A program made the position numbers and the translations under genes. From Aphrophora alni (Eukaryota; Arthropoda; Insecta; Hemiptera; Aphrophoridae), in the NCBI GenBank assembly GCA_963513935.1, contig OY740765.1:114829362-114893361 (forward strand): a stretch of DNA of 64,000 nucleotides, given 5' to 3'. This document shows positions 1 to 13,235 of the stretch, one piece after another; positions within the stretch are counted from its first letter, which is position 1, and each line of letters opens with the position of its first letter. Under the pieces are notes generated by a model. The model saw nothing but the letters and a program-made list of their open reading frames with translations, did not search any database and was not told where the DNA came from.

Positions 1-369
1 CCCCTTGTATGACATTAATGTATTCTTACCTCATATTAAATGTTCAAATTGTTCTCCCTGTATCTACATGCCTTTGTATAGTCTTTGTTCAAACATGTTT
101 TCAAAAGTTTGGTTAGGTTATGCTATGATTAAAAAATTCCATACAAAACATGCATGTTTTCTATTTGAAGCAGTGAACCAACATTTAGAAAAATCGATTG
201 AATTCCCTTCTGAGTCGATCTTCCATAATAGCTTCCGTCTAACTTAAACGTTTGCTTTTTTAGGTTGCCTCTCTCATCTAGAAAGATTGACACAAACATA
301 ATTCAAATTTCTGAAATATTTTGTAAAATAAATAGGGGTGGTAGTTTCTTTTCAGCCTCCCTTTATAAG
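1..369. other. Stretch with no recognised feature
   Basis: AT-rich sequence. The small open frame at 5-247 resembles no family I recognise and has no coding character. Nothing can be supported here. Confidence 0.4.
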
Positions 370-800
370 TTTTGAGGTCCCGGAGTACAAAAGAATGATT
401 TTTGGAATGTCTGTTGTATGTGCTGTGTTTTACAGCCTAAATGCTTGCACCGATTTTAATCATAATTTGTATCTGGGCATATTTTGACCATATTTCGAAA
501 CATTTGTTTCATTTTTGATAACTCAAAATTTGGAGGTGAAAAAAGACACTAAATTATGATTTTATCAAATTTTGCTCACAAACATTTAGTTTTAGTTGTC
601 ATCTCTTATGTTACCAGTTCTTGAGTTACGGTAAAAAGCTTACAAATTAGCCATGGGGGATGTTATAAAATATGTCATTTTTTCAAAATCGGCTTTAACG
701 ATTTGTTCAATTTTAGTGAAATTAAAGATTAATGACATAAATCTATAAGCAAATTCTCAAATAAAAAACTATTACGGTTCAGGAATAATTGGTAATGAAC
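370..800. repeat. Dispersed repeat, copy 1
   Basis: This segment shares a series of short blocks, in the same order, with 2265-2580. The blocks include 'accgattttaatca', 'attttgaccatat', 'aactcaaaat' and 'ggttcaggaataattggta'. The second copy is shorter and diverged. Non-coding repeats with 'accgatttt' blocks occur in insect mobile elements, but I cannot name the family. Confidence 0.5.
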
Positions 801-1109
801 CTTGTTTAATCAAATATGGTTTATGCTGAAAACATATTTATGGAACAAACAAAACAAGTTTAGACATATACACCTTGAATGTTACCAACATGTCATCATT
901 CGAAAAACGATCCCTTTAATCGTTGAAATGATTGTTGGAAGTATATATATATATATATATATATTTTCAAAGACAGCGTCCATATTTCTTTTCCACTTTT
1001 TGACTGACAACTACTGAACTGACATTTTTGGTTAGAAATAGTTTTGGTTGGTTTTTATTTTGTTTTAGGGATGGCTGAATGAGAAAGTTTATGCATTGTT
1101 TATTTACTT

Positions 1110-1500
1110 TCTCACATAAGTAGTATGGATGTTTTGATCAAATATGGTCTAACTCTCTGGGGAAATTCATCACATTTATATTAATTTTTTAAGATTCAAA
1201 AGAGAGTTGTACAGATTATTGGTCATGTAAAGACTAAAACTCTGCATAAATATCATTTTGAAAAACTTAATTTCATAACATAGCCATCCTTGTACATTTA
1301 TGAGGTTCTATGTTTGATTTAGAATAATGAAAATATGTTTGTGATTGGTTCCTTGGTTCATCACATGATACGAAACATAAGGAGCAGTTCCATTATCCAG
1401 TGCATAAACTTAAACTAGTTGAACGAGCCCAGATTATATTGGGATCAAATTATTTAATAAACTGCTCCAAAAAATTAAAATCTTACCAGAAACAAATTTA
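1110..1500 (+). pseudogene. Non-LTR retrotransposon reverse transcriptase, C-terminal fragment
   Basis: Translating + strand frames gives 'YGLTLWGNSS' near 1146, then a region like 'FQKRVVQIIGH', then 'HKEQFHYPVHKLKL' near 1380. These follow the order of the C-terminal part of reverse transcriptases of insect non-LTR elements (the YG-W-G block, then the region after the thumb). Stops and frameshifts interrupt it, and no catalytic Y-x-D-D is left. It is an old, 5'-truncated copy with no function expected. Confidence 0.6.
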
Positions 1501-2264
1501 CTAAAACTATTCAACATTTTTTTTTGGCTAAGTATTAGTACTTTGTAGTAAGTGTGTTTTTATCTTTATTTCTTTCTTTTTTGTAAAAAGTGGATTTTAA
1601 ACATTTTTAAAAATTTTATGTTTATTTTGTACTTTTTAGTTATAAAAACAAATCTTTCAATTTGTTGGGCAAATGTCAATGTTGGAACTTGGCTGTGATA
1701 GCATCGCTTCGTACAAATTTCACAGATTTTGTCACAAATTTTGTTGATCGCTTTTCAAATGCTACCAGACTAGCATTTTGCTCTTGCCGCTGTTTTCAAA
1801 CACGTTCTAAGCGAACTTGAAGTTCTTCAAAGGTTTCCACAGCATGACATTGCAATTTGTGTTGACGATCAGATTGTAAACATGCTTTGCTTTCTTCTTG
1901 GCTCACATTTAAAAGATGATAACCTACTGCGTATTTGTATTACCCAACTCATATACTGCGCATGTTTACTTCTCACTACCTGCTGCATATGTATACTACA
2001 TATACGTACTTACTGCACAACTCTGTCTACTGCATATGCGTTTCCCCCACCATAAACATGAACAATGAATTACTGTATTGTCATCAGAGATCAACATCTA
2101 TACAAAGTTTCAAAATTTTGTATCAACAAAAAGTATCTCAATAGATCTTCCCAGATTTGATGATTGACAGACGTGAAAGCAAACTAAAGAAAAGTGTGTA
2201 AAAATAAATGAAATGTTATGCGATAAGTCAATAAATCGACGTCGAATTTCTTGCGCATATATCT

Positions 2265-2580
2265 GTTTTTAGGTCCCCTGATTCCAAAAAAAGTGTTTTT
2301 ATTTGGGAATTGTTTCTGTTTATCTGTTTGGCATATGTCGGACAACTCAAATGTGTGGACCGATTTTAGTCAAATTTTGACCATATCTTGAGAGTTTTCC
2401 CTTCCTATTTTTTTGTTCAAAACTCAAAATCTGTGTGTAGTTGCCATAAGGAAAAATACAAAAACAATGACTATCTAAAAATTGGCCATAACAATTTTAA
2501 TGAACTCATGTCTAAAATCACAAGTAAAAAACCACCAAACAAAAAAATGTATGGTTCAGAAATAATTGGTAAAAAGTAAA
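2265..2580. repeat. Dispersed repeat, copy 2
   Basis: Diverged partner of 370-800, ending in 'ggttcagaaataattggta'. A 63-codon open frame within it (2388-2579) is not conserved in the other copy and is not treated as a gene. Confidence 0.5.
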
Positions 2581-2599
2581 AATGAAATTTAACTGCCTT

Positions 2600-5500
2600 T
2601 ACAAAATTTCAATAATAATAATAATAGTAGTAGGCTAACTGATATAAACTTCTGGGTGTTGTAGTCAATTACCAAGATTGATAATTAATTTGACCATGAA
2701 GTTTATCATACAGTCTGATACCGCAATAATTAGGTGAACCTTCGAATATAGTCCTATGAACAGGATAATTAAAAAGGTTTTTATCTTGTGTCCGATATTT
2801 GTGATTGCAATCACTATAATGAGCAACATTTGTGAAAACCTCATCACCAAATCTAAGAAAACACAATTATCCACAATTAATATTTTATTTGTACTATATA
2901 ATACAAGACATTTCAGTGACAAAGTCATCATCCTTAGTTTTCCATGCACAGAAATCTTCCCGCATAGAGAAGCACACATTACAAGATGTCATATAATTGC
3001 CTCTGGAGTGCTTAATTTATTTTACTAACATTTTTTGTTAACTTGAATTTGTATTTTGTTTTATATAGCAATAATGTTTATAATTTTATAATATAATGTG
3101 TTTTTAATTCGTGATTATTACAATCTTAAACCATCATTGTTTAAATAAGTAACAAAACTCAACAAAAGCAACAGCTGTTAAGACATAGATAATTATCTAC
3201 GCCCAAACTATTATCATCATACTAAATTTACTGAGACAACTTCTTTGGTTTTTATACTTAAGGAACCTCCTAAATCGTATGGCTTCCACATTGACATGTT
3301 GGTGAAGTCTCTTCTCATGCAGCAGTGCAGAGTCCTTGATGATTTCATCAACAAGTTTAAGGTCTGTATCTGAATGTAGGTCATTGTTTCGTTTCATCTT
3401 GCATTGGTAATTGAGCGAATGATTCCATTTTGGCAATGTTGAATTAACAGTAATTTGAGTCATCTTTACATCCTCAGATTTGAGCTCCGTAAGTCCAGAT
3501 TGGTCTGATGGTAATCGGGTAGAGTAATCTCTTGTTATAGAGGCCTAACTGTGAGCCTCACACAATTAACCAATACATTTGATGACACTTGAGATGGATT
3601 TGTTCCACTTTCTTTTGGACATGATGCTTTCATGTAAGGCGTGAATCAAGGTGCATTTCCAGATATTTCGCACAGTCGTTTTGCCATATTTTATTTTTAT
3701 TTTTTGTTGTTGTTGATGTATATACAGCAGGCTAATCCAAATCTACTTGTCATAGGACTATTGTGATGTGAATGAATTTTACCTCATTTAGTTTAATTTT
3801 CCTAACCTGTATCCATCGTGTTATTCAATTTAAAGATCCCTGAAGTTTATCTGTTGATTAAGTAGTATCAATTGGAGTTAATTAATTTTTTTGTTGAACT
3901 TTATTTTTAAGTGTTATGTCAAAGTTTTATGTTATATATTATTTTGTTTAACTATTGAAGTATACTGATCTATTTTTAGTAAAATAAATATTTACTGAAA
4001 GAAACAAATTCTCTGCATTTAAAATTTTGTAAAGAGGATATGAGTGACACCTCATTTTATAAGGTTTCAAAAAACAAAATCGGATGTTGGTATATATATA
4101 TAACAAGGGTGGAGATGGGATGCACCTTCTATGTTAAAAATTGGTTCTTTCATGAACAAATGTTCTCAAAATTACATATTTTTATTCTTTTCCTTAAGAA
4201 ATGAAAACTTTCAAATCATTATTTATATAATACTATCATAGCTACTATCAGAACACTTGACAGTGGAAAGTAGATAAATGAAATGTCACTTATCTTTAGG
4301 CTTATTTAAACATAGGCTTACTGAGTAACTTTCATTTGATCAACCGTTTTAAATTAAGTTCATTGATAATAAATAATAATAAAATTTATTAAATTATAGG
4401 AGGAACATATGCAGTAAAAAATACCGTTGAGCCGACAACATTTTAATAATTTCTCAAAATTTGTATGGTAGACTCTGTCTAATCTTATGTCTAATAGACC
4501 AAAACCCTGTTGGATTACAGAGAGTGTCCAGACTACAGAGGTTCAAGAAGAAAACATATTGTACACTATAGTAGTAGATCTCTAGTAAGACTTAGATAGT
4601 TTGAGACACTTATATAACACAGTAATATCGTGCTAGTAAAAACAATCAGAAGTAGTTAAATAATTCATGTGAAGTAATATGTATTATTTATAATTTTATC
4701 AGGGAAAAGAAGTTTGTATTTTACCAGGTAGTGAAGCCAACAAATAATCATTTGTTTGATTTTTAATAATTTTAATTCATTGCAAGTTATGTTTATACAA
4801 TTTAAACAATGTTATTGAAATGGTGGTTTAATAACACTTGACTTGGTAAAAAAATAAAGATTAAAGTTACACAAAAATTAAATAGAATCACAAATACCAT
4901 ATAAGGATCATGTGTTTTCACCATTCTGTCTCTTGCATTCTCTGTGTACTTCCCCTCCTCCGCTAGCCCATCACACCACTTGTTCAGCTTCCCTCCCTTC
5001 AGGCTTCTTCACACAACATACAAGCTAGATATATATGTGAGAAAGTCAAATTAGATTATGCCGTGTAAATATACTGGACAGAAAGGAGACAAAGACAAAA
5101 TAAATGTGTAGTGAACTAATTGATGCACAGTAGATTTAATGTCCGCACACAATAATAATGTATATGCATTATCTAATCTAGTGACACCAGATGAAACACC
5201 TATGTATTATTTAAAATGTATTAATTTACACATGTGTACATGTACACAGATGTAAAATGATTTATTCGAACTAGTTGTTATGTTAGTGGGGGAATTGATA
5301 AATAAACTTAACCTAACCTATCTTAACTTGTTTTTAATTGTTGGAAGTATAATTTATTAAGATTTATTGAGTTTGAATTAATTGTTGTTAATTTTAATGA
5401 AAAAGAAAGAGGAACTACCATTCACAATCAATAAACTGTAACTGGTAATGTGGTCGTTAAACTGGAATTTAAAGAGTAGAAGTTATAGTAAAGTTATATT

Positions 5501-5638
5501 ATGCTCGATCCCCTCCATGTAAAATGAGTTCCAGTAACTGTGCACATCATGTTATGCTTATATAAAAGTGTGTGTATTATTCCTACTGAAAATCTGTTTT
5601 CCAGTCCTTGTTGAAACATCCTGTATTTCATGTTCACT
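2600..5638. other. AT-rich non-coding stretch
   Basis: Only short open frames with no recognisable similarity. Overlapping frames on both strands at 2665-3028 are mutually exclusive and low in complexity. A pyrimidine-rich, relatively GC-rich patch lies near 4920-5010. I searched for a short initiator exon that could precede the first dia exon and could not identify one. Confidence 0.35.
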
Positions 5639-5640
5639 TC

Positions 5641-7062
5641 CCGAGTGTTTTAAAAAGAAATTGACAACTTTAAAAGTATGTAGAAATATATTTAGATAAC
5701 TTGCATAATTGAATGAGGTGTATTTTTTTTAAAGCAAAATACATCTAGTTTTTCATTACACTGTCATTTTGGTTCGATGTGATGCAAGTAAAAGTGGAAC
5801 ATACACTCAATCTCTAATTAAACCATATAAGAAAAATCAGGACGAGTCAAATCTGGTGAGCAAGGCAAAACTTTTAATTGGCAAGGCAATCATGTAATTG
5901 GCCTTGCATGAGCAATCCACTGACCTGGGAATTGGTTACTAAAGAATTCTCAGACTTTTGTACGAAAATGAGATGGAGCCTCGTCTTGCTGGTAGTGAAG
6001 GGATCCATCTTGGCTGTCTTCGTCTAACTGTGGAATGAGAATTTTTTTTTTAGCGTATCTAGATATACGATACCAGTTATGGTTTTATCCATGAAAAGAA
6101 CAAACCATATACTTTTTAATTTGCTGAAGGGACAAAAAATATTGACTTTTGGATTATTGCTTTGGATAACATACTCCTAAGATGCATTTGGATTTTTTTT
6201 ACCCCGAAATCTGCAGTTGTGGAAATTTACTATGTGATTGATGTGAAATGTTGACTCATCGTTAAAATTACTTTGTCGAGGTAGGTATTTTTGTTTCCTA
6301 TATATAAGAACATTTCAACAACATTTCTGCACAGAATTCTTTATGAGTGGCTTTATCTACATCATAATTTAATGTGACAATTAAATTGATGGAATTCCAT
6401 ATTAATGGTCATAATTAATCAGTTATTGAATTCAACAAAAGAGCTTTATTGAGCAACATATGTTTTTGCCGTTGAATAGCTTGGAAATGCCTAATGGCAG
6501 AAAATATGTCGCTCAAGAAAGCTTATTTATGGAATTAAATAATTGTTTCATTATTTCCATTATCTACATCAGTAATTTGTTGCACCAGGGTAAGTTTGTA
6601 TGGCTCCAAGTCGAAACGTTGACATTGTATACAGCAAACAGTCGTGCATGGTATGCCAGTCTAATGAGATGCAAACACATTTTTTTTTGTTATTGGCAAA
6701 GCTCTACCTTATTTGTTACACAGCAGCGTCAGGAAGTTTCGGGCGACATGATGATTTGTCATGTCTTTCAGAACAACCAGTTTCAACAAAATGTTGGTAC
6801 CAAGATTAAATTTTCGAAAATTGTGTTGAATTTGTAGTCTTGCAGTTAGTTTTGTGAAACTAAAACACACAGTGAGCACATTCAACAACACTAAAAATAG
6901 CTATTTTTAACCCCAAAAGTGGTCACTCTTCTGGTGACTGCATTTGGTATTATAGCACTTCTTGTGTCAAACTTTACGTGTTTGACAACAATTCTGTAAA
7001 TCATCTGAATAAATTTTTACATTCTTTTAAAGTTGTAAATTCCTTTTTTAAACACTCTGTAC
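5641..7062 (-). mobile_element. Tc1/mariner-like DNA transposon with matched terminal inverted repeats
   Basis: The left end 'gagtgttttaaaaagaaatt' (from 5643) and the reverse complement of the right end, which reads 'gagtgtttaaaaaaggaatt', match. The match continues through 'acaactttaaaag' on both sides, about 40 bp in all. A decayed DDE transposase lies between them on the - strand. The exact outer bases and the TA target duplication are unclear. Fragments of a related transposase type occur at 58886-59075 and 59849-60776. Confidence 0.75.
5790..6960 (-). pseudogene. Decayed Tc1/mariner-like (DDE) transposase
   Basis: Reading the - strand across frames gives, in order: 'PYKLTLVQQITD' (end of the DNA-binding half) near 6590; 'FNDESTFHI' containing the first catalytic Asp near 6270; 'TITGIVYLDTL' near 6070; 'YQQDEAPSHF' with the second catalytic Asp near 5985; and 'RSPDLTRPDFFLYG'-like residues carrying the third near 5850. 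This is the block order of insect Tc1/mariner-type transposases. Many stops and frame changes show it is dead. The + strand open frames 6460-6837 are shadows of it. Confidence 0.75.
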
Positions 7063-7432
7063 ATGGAAATAAATATTTTAACAGTGTTAGTAATTACAAC
7101 CTGATTATTTATAATTAATACTTAACGAAGTGATAATAACTAATGCTTTGAACATAGCAAAAAGAAAATATACTGTGCAATTAAATTTTAACGATTTCTC
7201 AATACAGTACTACAGTTAGTGATATAAATTACCAGGATATTTATTGTTTTGGATAAATACCCAAAACACATAAGTAACCGGATATTTTTTATTTTAATTA
7301 CAAATACTATAAAAGTAATTGAACCCGTACCTTTTATTAGTAATTCGATATTAAATAATATTAAATTAACAAGAAATACCAGATTTAACTTTTAAATTCT
7401 TCATGTTAAGAAAAAAAAGTTATATAATATGA

Positions 7433-8542
7433 TGCATGTCAAAAAAGTAAGTACCAATTTGGTACCTATACAAAAAATTGCTTTAGTTTTTCAAAAAAGG
7501 GCATACCTTCAACTACTTTTCTACATAATTTCCATCATTATTAAGACACTTGTCTTCGGGTTACTATACCCTCTTCATAGAATAATGGTGCTTGTGATGA
7601 TAACCACTCTTGCACAGCATTTTTGACATCATCATCATCATTATAGCGCAGGACGGCTAGGGATTGCTTCAGATACAGAAACAAGTAGTCACTTGGCTCC
7701 AAGTCTGGAGTATAAGGTGGATGCACCCACTGCTCTGAGCCAACTACATGATCAGATTTTGTGTGGAATGAGTGACATGCAGTTGAGTGTTGTCATGAAA
7801 CAAAACAACTCTATGACTAAGCGTCCCCCCACCTACTGTTTTGAATTGCACAATACTGTTTTCTAAGAGTATCACAATACTTTTAAGTATTTGATGTTCC
7901 ACCTCTTTTTAAAAATTCAACCAGTAACACCACTTTCATATACCAGAACAGCGCACATGATTTTTTGTGTTGTAATTGTGGTCTTGAACTTGTGTGTTTT
8001 CGGGGACCTTATGTACCTTCTTTCAATCAATTGCTATTTGGAATCCGAGGTGATGTGAGATACCCAAGTCATTGGTCACTATTTAGCTTAAAACAACATC
8101 ACCTTTATAATTGTATCAGGTGAGAAACTGTAAAGCACTGCCAAGTCATTTTTTTCTCATCCACTTTCCTTAATTTTTTGTTGATGACAGAAGGCTACAT
8201 ACTCCTAGCCTCATGCACATTCATTCGTCCCTCCATGGAACTGCTTCACCCACTTTCTCACTATTCCATCACTCATTGTATTTTCATTATACATTTCACA
8301 AATCTGTCTATGAATTTCCGTGGGTGTGACATTTCTAGTGTTTAAAAAATTGATAACAGACTGTATTTCACAATTGGCGGAATCTTGAATAGAATTAAAC
8401 ATTTTATATGATTCAAGACTAATTGAAAACACACCCTGATAATTCCAATGAACCAGGGAGAGTAGAGCATGTATGAACGGAACGGTGATCTGAGCGTTGT
8501 GGTGGTTGTACAGCGAAACGGTACTTACTTTATGGACATACC
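7433..8542 (-). mobile_element. mariner element, about 1.1 kb, internally deleted
   Basis: The left end 'tgcatgtcaaaaaagtaagt' continues into 'acca'. The reverse complement of the right end reads 'ggtatgtccataaagtaagt' continuing into 'accg'. Together they form about 24 bp terminal inverted repeats (8519-8542 on the right). Intact mariners are about 1.3 kb, so this copy is slightly short. Its transposase is on the - strand. Confidence 0.82.
7541..8432 (-). pseudogene. mariner transposase pseudogene
   Basis: The N-terminal frame at 8432-8211 contains 'SVINFLNTRNVTPTEIHRQI' followed by 'CEMYNENTMSDGIVRKWVKQ', the helix-turn-helix DNA-binding region of mariner transposases. The C-terminal frame at 7726-7541 contains 'HPPYTPDLEPSDYLFLYLKQ', which holds the last catalytic Asp of the D,D34D triad (here followed by LEPSDY). 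The middle is disrupted by stops and frameshifts, so no active enzyme is expected. It is a typical dead insect mariner. Confidence 0.85.
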
Positions 8543-8544
8543 TT

Positions 8545-9987
8545 ATAATAAGAACAAGAATAAGAAGGAAATTAACTTTGTTTTTGGCATTCTAAAAGTT
8601 TTGTTAGAAGTAGCAATGCAAATTTTAAAACTGTCTTAAAACATGTTCGGGACCATAATCCCATCATTAATTGATAATTAAAATGATAAACATCACTCAC
8701 TTGAGGTTGTCAAGTAAACAACAAAATTAAATATTAAAACAATAACATAAGGACACAAACACATCACAATAGGTGTATAAATTATAATTACAAATCAATA
8801 AAGGCATTTTCATGTTATGAATAGGCATATCTTCTCCCAGTTAAAAAAAATGTTTTTATTGTTTTATATATGTATGTACAGTATTTCACTAAAAGGCAGT
8901 AGTCTGTTATATATTTTTCCTAATCTCTTTACATTTTGTCTGTTGGACTAATGAAGATGGAGGAGCAGCACAGAGCGTGGAAAAACCAAAGCAAGCAGCT
9001 GTGTTCGAATTAACCTGATATTTATTTTGTTTATATGTAAGAAAAATAATATAATCCACATAATAGTAATTTGAGGTTGCTGGAACAAAACATGCTTTAA
9101 CTTAGAGAAGAGATATTTAATTTTGTTGTAAAAAATTACTACATATCTAAAAAATTGTACTACGAAAATAATTTCTGAAGCTGTCAATATTTTCTTTAAT
9201 ACAGTAGATTTTTGATGGTTTGACAGATAATAAAGGGTGTCATATTAATTATCAAGGATTATCAATTATCATGTTATCATGGATGATGGGCATTTCAAAT
9301 GAAAAAATATGTATGTGTACAAACTTCCACAATTTATTCCTTAAAATAATCATCAAGGATAACCAAACATATTAGACTGTTAAATGCCAGATATCCAAAC
9401 ATGTCGGACTGTCGATTGGGAGATTACCAAACGTGTCTGACTGTCGAATGGAAGATTACCAAATGTGTCAAGATTTTTACTCTATTCATAAACATTTTTT
9501 AATTTGAGGATTTATAATATAGCTATTATAAATAAATTTTATTTAGAAATAAAAACGAATTTTTAATCAACAATAAATAAAGTGAACAAAGGACATAAAA
9601 ACACCCTCTTGAATAACACACTAGTTACCAAACAAAGTCACAGACAATCCTACCTCTTTCTTTACGTCACCTAGGAGAAAGTCTAGGATTGAGGGTGGTA
9701 GAAGTACACTTGTATTGTGTCATTTTATGGATAAGCTTATAAACTGTGGTCGGTATTAAATTAAAAACTGGTTTTTAAATAGTTTAGTTTGGTCAAGTTT
9801 ATGTATATTTATCAATTTACAACACAACTAAACTAAAATATTCAGATCTTATCTTTTTAGATTAGTGCCTACATTTTTAGGACCCAAAGCCATTAGCTCC
9901 TAGATATTGTTCCTTAATTTTGAACGCTGGTATGAAGTATTTTAGAATATGTCATTGAATTGATGTGTAACTTTTATTTCTTTTCAG
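8545..9987. other. Non-coding stretch before the first recognised dia exon, with a short tandem repeat
   Basis: At 9361-9470 a block of about 40 bp built on 'ccaaacatgtcggactgtcg' is repeated roughly three times with changes. A 'cagtagatttttgatggtt' sequence near 9203 recalls pogo/Tigger-type ends, but no partner end or transposase was found. No coding region is recognised. The 79-codon - frame at 8948-9187 has no recognisable similarity. Confidence 0.4.
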
Positions 9988-10149
9988 CTGGACACTTGGT
10001 TTGGGAGGCCGAAGAAAGGTACTTTAAGAGGAAACCCTGGACAACTTCCTCGTCCACATTCAGAATCAGATTTCAATGATCTGGAACAAGTTGAATTTAT
10101 AGAACAGCTAGATGAAGAAGCGCTTAATGATAGGTTTGAGGAAATGTTG
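9988..10149 (+). CDS. dia: dia exon A: N-terminal segment
   Basis: A pyrimidine tract and 'ttttcag' precede the exon, and 'gtaagt' follows. The 54 codons in phase 0 begin 'LDTWFGRPKKGTLRG' and continue to 'EALNDRFEEML'. The 'L-D-[ST]-[LW]-F-G-R-P' motif is found near the N-terminus of insect Diaphanous proteins. The rest is an acidic linker leading to the GTPase-binding domain. There is no Met, so a short upstream coding exon must exist. Basic residues here are thought to help membrane association in the family. A - strand open frame over the same bases is a shadow. Confidence 0.88.
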
Positions 10150-10914
10150 GTAAGTTTCACAAGGTATTCATACACTTTTAGGTCTTTGACAAAATTAAAT
10201 TAATTATAAACCGGATTTACTAACAAAAACCATTTTGTTTTCTTTAAAAATCTAAAAAAAAATTAGAGACATTTAAGGTAGTCCTTAGAAAAATCATTTC
10301 ATTTGACCAAGACGTTTTACGCCTTTAAAAACAAGAAAATATCCTATATTATAAAAAAATAGGCCTAATATATGCTACTGAATGCAGGTTACATTACAGA
10401 TGCCATGTACATTACAGTAACTAGAATTAATTCGAGCCAATTGTTATGAATAGGCCGATGTTGAACATTGTCCTCGACATTTGTATTAACAATCACATAA
10501 CATCTAAAGTTAAGGATAATTCCTCTGAGGTGTCATATTCACTAAATCTGCATGGTCATCCCTGTTGAGTTGCTGAAATTTTTGACTGTGTCTTCTTTCG
10601 CTGTTAGCATATTCAACTTGTTGTCCATGGCTGTACCACAGCTTTAATGGAAGAGGTCGCCAATAGCTCTCGGAAATCTGTTCTTGTTGTTGGTTTTGAC
10701 GTTGCTTCCCTCCCTATAAAACTTGTGTGTAGAAAAATTAATTTTGTATAAAAATTTGTTCTCCACTGTTAACAAGGTTATTGAATTTTATATTTAATAA
10801 AAGAAAGTCCTCACATTATTGGATTCGCTCTGGACTGTAAAAAAACAAACATATTAAAAATCTAAAATGTTAGGTTTAACAACATTATTTACTGTTACAT
10901 ACATTGTACCTTTT

Positions 10915-11170
10915 CACCCCACAGGAGGGGTGCAAGACTAGCTACACCTAATAAGAGGGGGTTGGTGTCCCTCGTAGTCCCCAGTCAAACTTCACACTTG
11001 CAACACTTACACTATTATCTATATAGTCATATACACCCAGTTCACCTACATAATACAGTAACACTTTCACCTTAAGTCAGTTTTCTCATCGCAGGAGGGT
11101 GCAAACTATCTGCACCTATTGAAAAGGGTTTAGCGCCCCTCATAAAACCAAAGCTATACAGGGGTGGAAC
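10915..11170. repeat. Duplicated block inside a higher-GC segment
   Basis: A block beginning 'caggaggggtgcaagacta' near 10922 and containing 'ctacacctaataagagg' recurs near 11091 as 'caggagggtgcaaactatct' with 'gcacctattgaaaaggg'. The copies are about 170 bp apart, in the same orientation and diverged. The surrounding 10915-11600 has more G+C than its neighbours, suggesting an inserted repeat, but no family is recognised. Confidence 0.5.
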
Positions 11171-11844
11171 AGTAACACATTCTCTCTGATTAAACACACA
11201 CCTACAACACTCAAATACTTTTTGAGGGTGTTACTCTTCACAAATCATTAGGGATACGTGTACTGTACATTTATACATAGGGAGTTTTAGACCGGCAAGA
11301 GCCATAGCTCGCCTGGAAGTGCTTACCAGACCAAACCTTACTTGACAACCTTTGAATCTGGTAAGCTGATTTGAGCCTGCTCTGCCAAAGATATATGCTC
11401 AGTTTCTGTTCAGTAGCTAGCCACTTTGGTCCTTGGTCAGGAAGTGTTCATATGAGGCAGATGTCGAAACCTCCCTCTCCAGTTGCTGGTCTGGACTGAT
11501 GCCCAACCAGTCTAGTTAAAGAAGATACTTTGGGCCCCAGAGTTCTGGTGTATGGAACTGATTGAAAGTGAACCAAGGATTTATCCATTCCCAGAGTCTC
11601 ATTTGTAACCGCCTAACATGATATGCTGGTAAACTCATGCATGGCTTGTACTACTTCAAACATCAATCTAGGTTATGATAAAAGACAACTATCTGCATAG
11701 TCTGAGGAATTTGTCTGGAAGAATTTGAAGCGAAGAAAAGAAATTTAATTGACCTGCTCCCAGATTCCTTATTGTTTGTATAAGTACTGAAAAGTCAGAT
11801 CTGTTTGAGATCTCACCTTTTGTGATTAGGGTTTTAATTTAACC

Positions 11845-13235
11845 TCACAAGGGTTTTAATTCTTCTAGAGGCATTATTTCTTGCCGTGACCTATTGAATG
11901 ATCGCATGGATGAAATAAAGAAACAGCTCGCCGAACAGTATGTTATTAATGTTGAATGAATATTCCGTGCCAAAAGTGGTGAGAAAAAACCAACCGCCTG
12001 TTTCATATTAACTTTTGTTACTCCAAATCTTCTTGAGTAACTGTGTGCTGGATAATACACCCTGTATCTGAAATGTTGTAATTGCTTTACTATCATAGTG
12101 GAAATATGTGTACTTTTTGCTGAAGTTAAAAGAACATCATCCAAAGTGATTAGAGAAGTTAAATATTCTAAGGTGTTTTTTAAACAAGGAATATTACATC
12201 CTGTATATAAAATAATAGGTATAATAATATCACTTAAAGTTCCCATCACATGCATAGCCAAACCCAAATTTTGATTTTCCAAAGTTATTTAAAACAAATT
12301 TGTTAGTGTTGTAAAAGTGTTTAATACCGTAAATTGTTGCAGTCATTCATTCGAGATAACACTGATGTCGTGTTTTGAACATTGCATACTAAGGAATTCT
12401 CTTCACACAATATTTCTGATGTGCTTAATTCTCAATATTACATGAAGAAAAGTCCTTTTAGCTGTTTTGGAAATTTTTCAAAAATTGTACATATCATTAT
12501 TGTTCATTTTGCTGAGAGGCATGCTGTCATATATCAACAATGTCATTTGTAGTATTTGCCAAAAATATTTTTTGTTTCTGAGGTTGTAAAGGCACGTCAG
12601 AGTGCATTGTACGAACTCTTGGCCTAATTAGTTTTTTGACTTTTTATTTCTATAATCTCTGCCAAATTGTCTGTTCTTACCACATTCCCAACATTTAGTA
12701 TTTCGAAATTGAATCTTGTGCTGCCGGTCCCGACTTTCTGTATATTGAAAATTAGCCCTTGAAGTTGTATTTCTGCACAGTGCATGTCTATCATGAGTTC
12801 CATCCCTTCTTAGCGTTTAATCATTATTCATTCAAAGTCTAATACAACTGTTTTCTTCCTCATTGTAACGAGGACTTTTGTGCCAAATTCAATTATTATT
12901 TTTATGTACAGGTCTAGTAACTCGTAAATTATGTATCATACTCATAACATTGTTCAATTTTCTATTCATTCCGTCAATATAATTGTCGGACACGTTTAAG
13001 GATGAATTTACGCCTATATGTTCACGCATAAGGTAACTCGTCCTTTCAAAAGCTTGTACATTAGCATCAAACTTTGCCAAAGTGGATTGTTTAGCATCGC
13101 TGTCTGTTGTAAGAGTGCTTGATCTAGGCGCTTCAATATGTAATTACATAGTATTTGTTTTGTCATATTATCCAACCGTGCACACAAAAACTCAATGTCC
13201 GTCCTGTAACAGTACATGAGTGTTCTTAGATGCAT
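11845..13235 (-). pseudogene. Decayed LTR-retroelement gag-like remnant
   Basis: Several - strand frames run head to tail: 13235-13014, 13080-12889 ('VQAFERTSYLMREHIGVNSS') and 12282-11845. Between them, near 12680, a frame reads 'CWECGKNRQFGRDYRNKK', which resembles a CCHC zinc knuckle of Gag with its last Cys changed to Tyr. That suggests a Gag followed by a possible protease-like region ('LENQNLGLAMHVMG' downstream). No LTRs were found and frames are broken. The family (Ty3/gypsy, BEL or other) is not established. Confidence 0.4.

Noticed and set aside
5280..5330. 'cttaacctaacctatc' considered as insect telomeric repeat (TTAGG)n; also near 29276-29335
   Set aside because: Fewer than three imperfect units. 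Such short matches are expected in AT-rich insect DNA.
6460..6837. 125-codon + strand frame with an inner 'ggtaagt' donor-like site, considered as an upstream dia exon
   Set aside because: It lies antisense over a Tc1-like transposase remnant, and the encoded residues do not fit the dia N-terminus.
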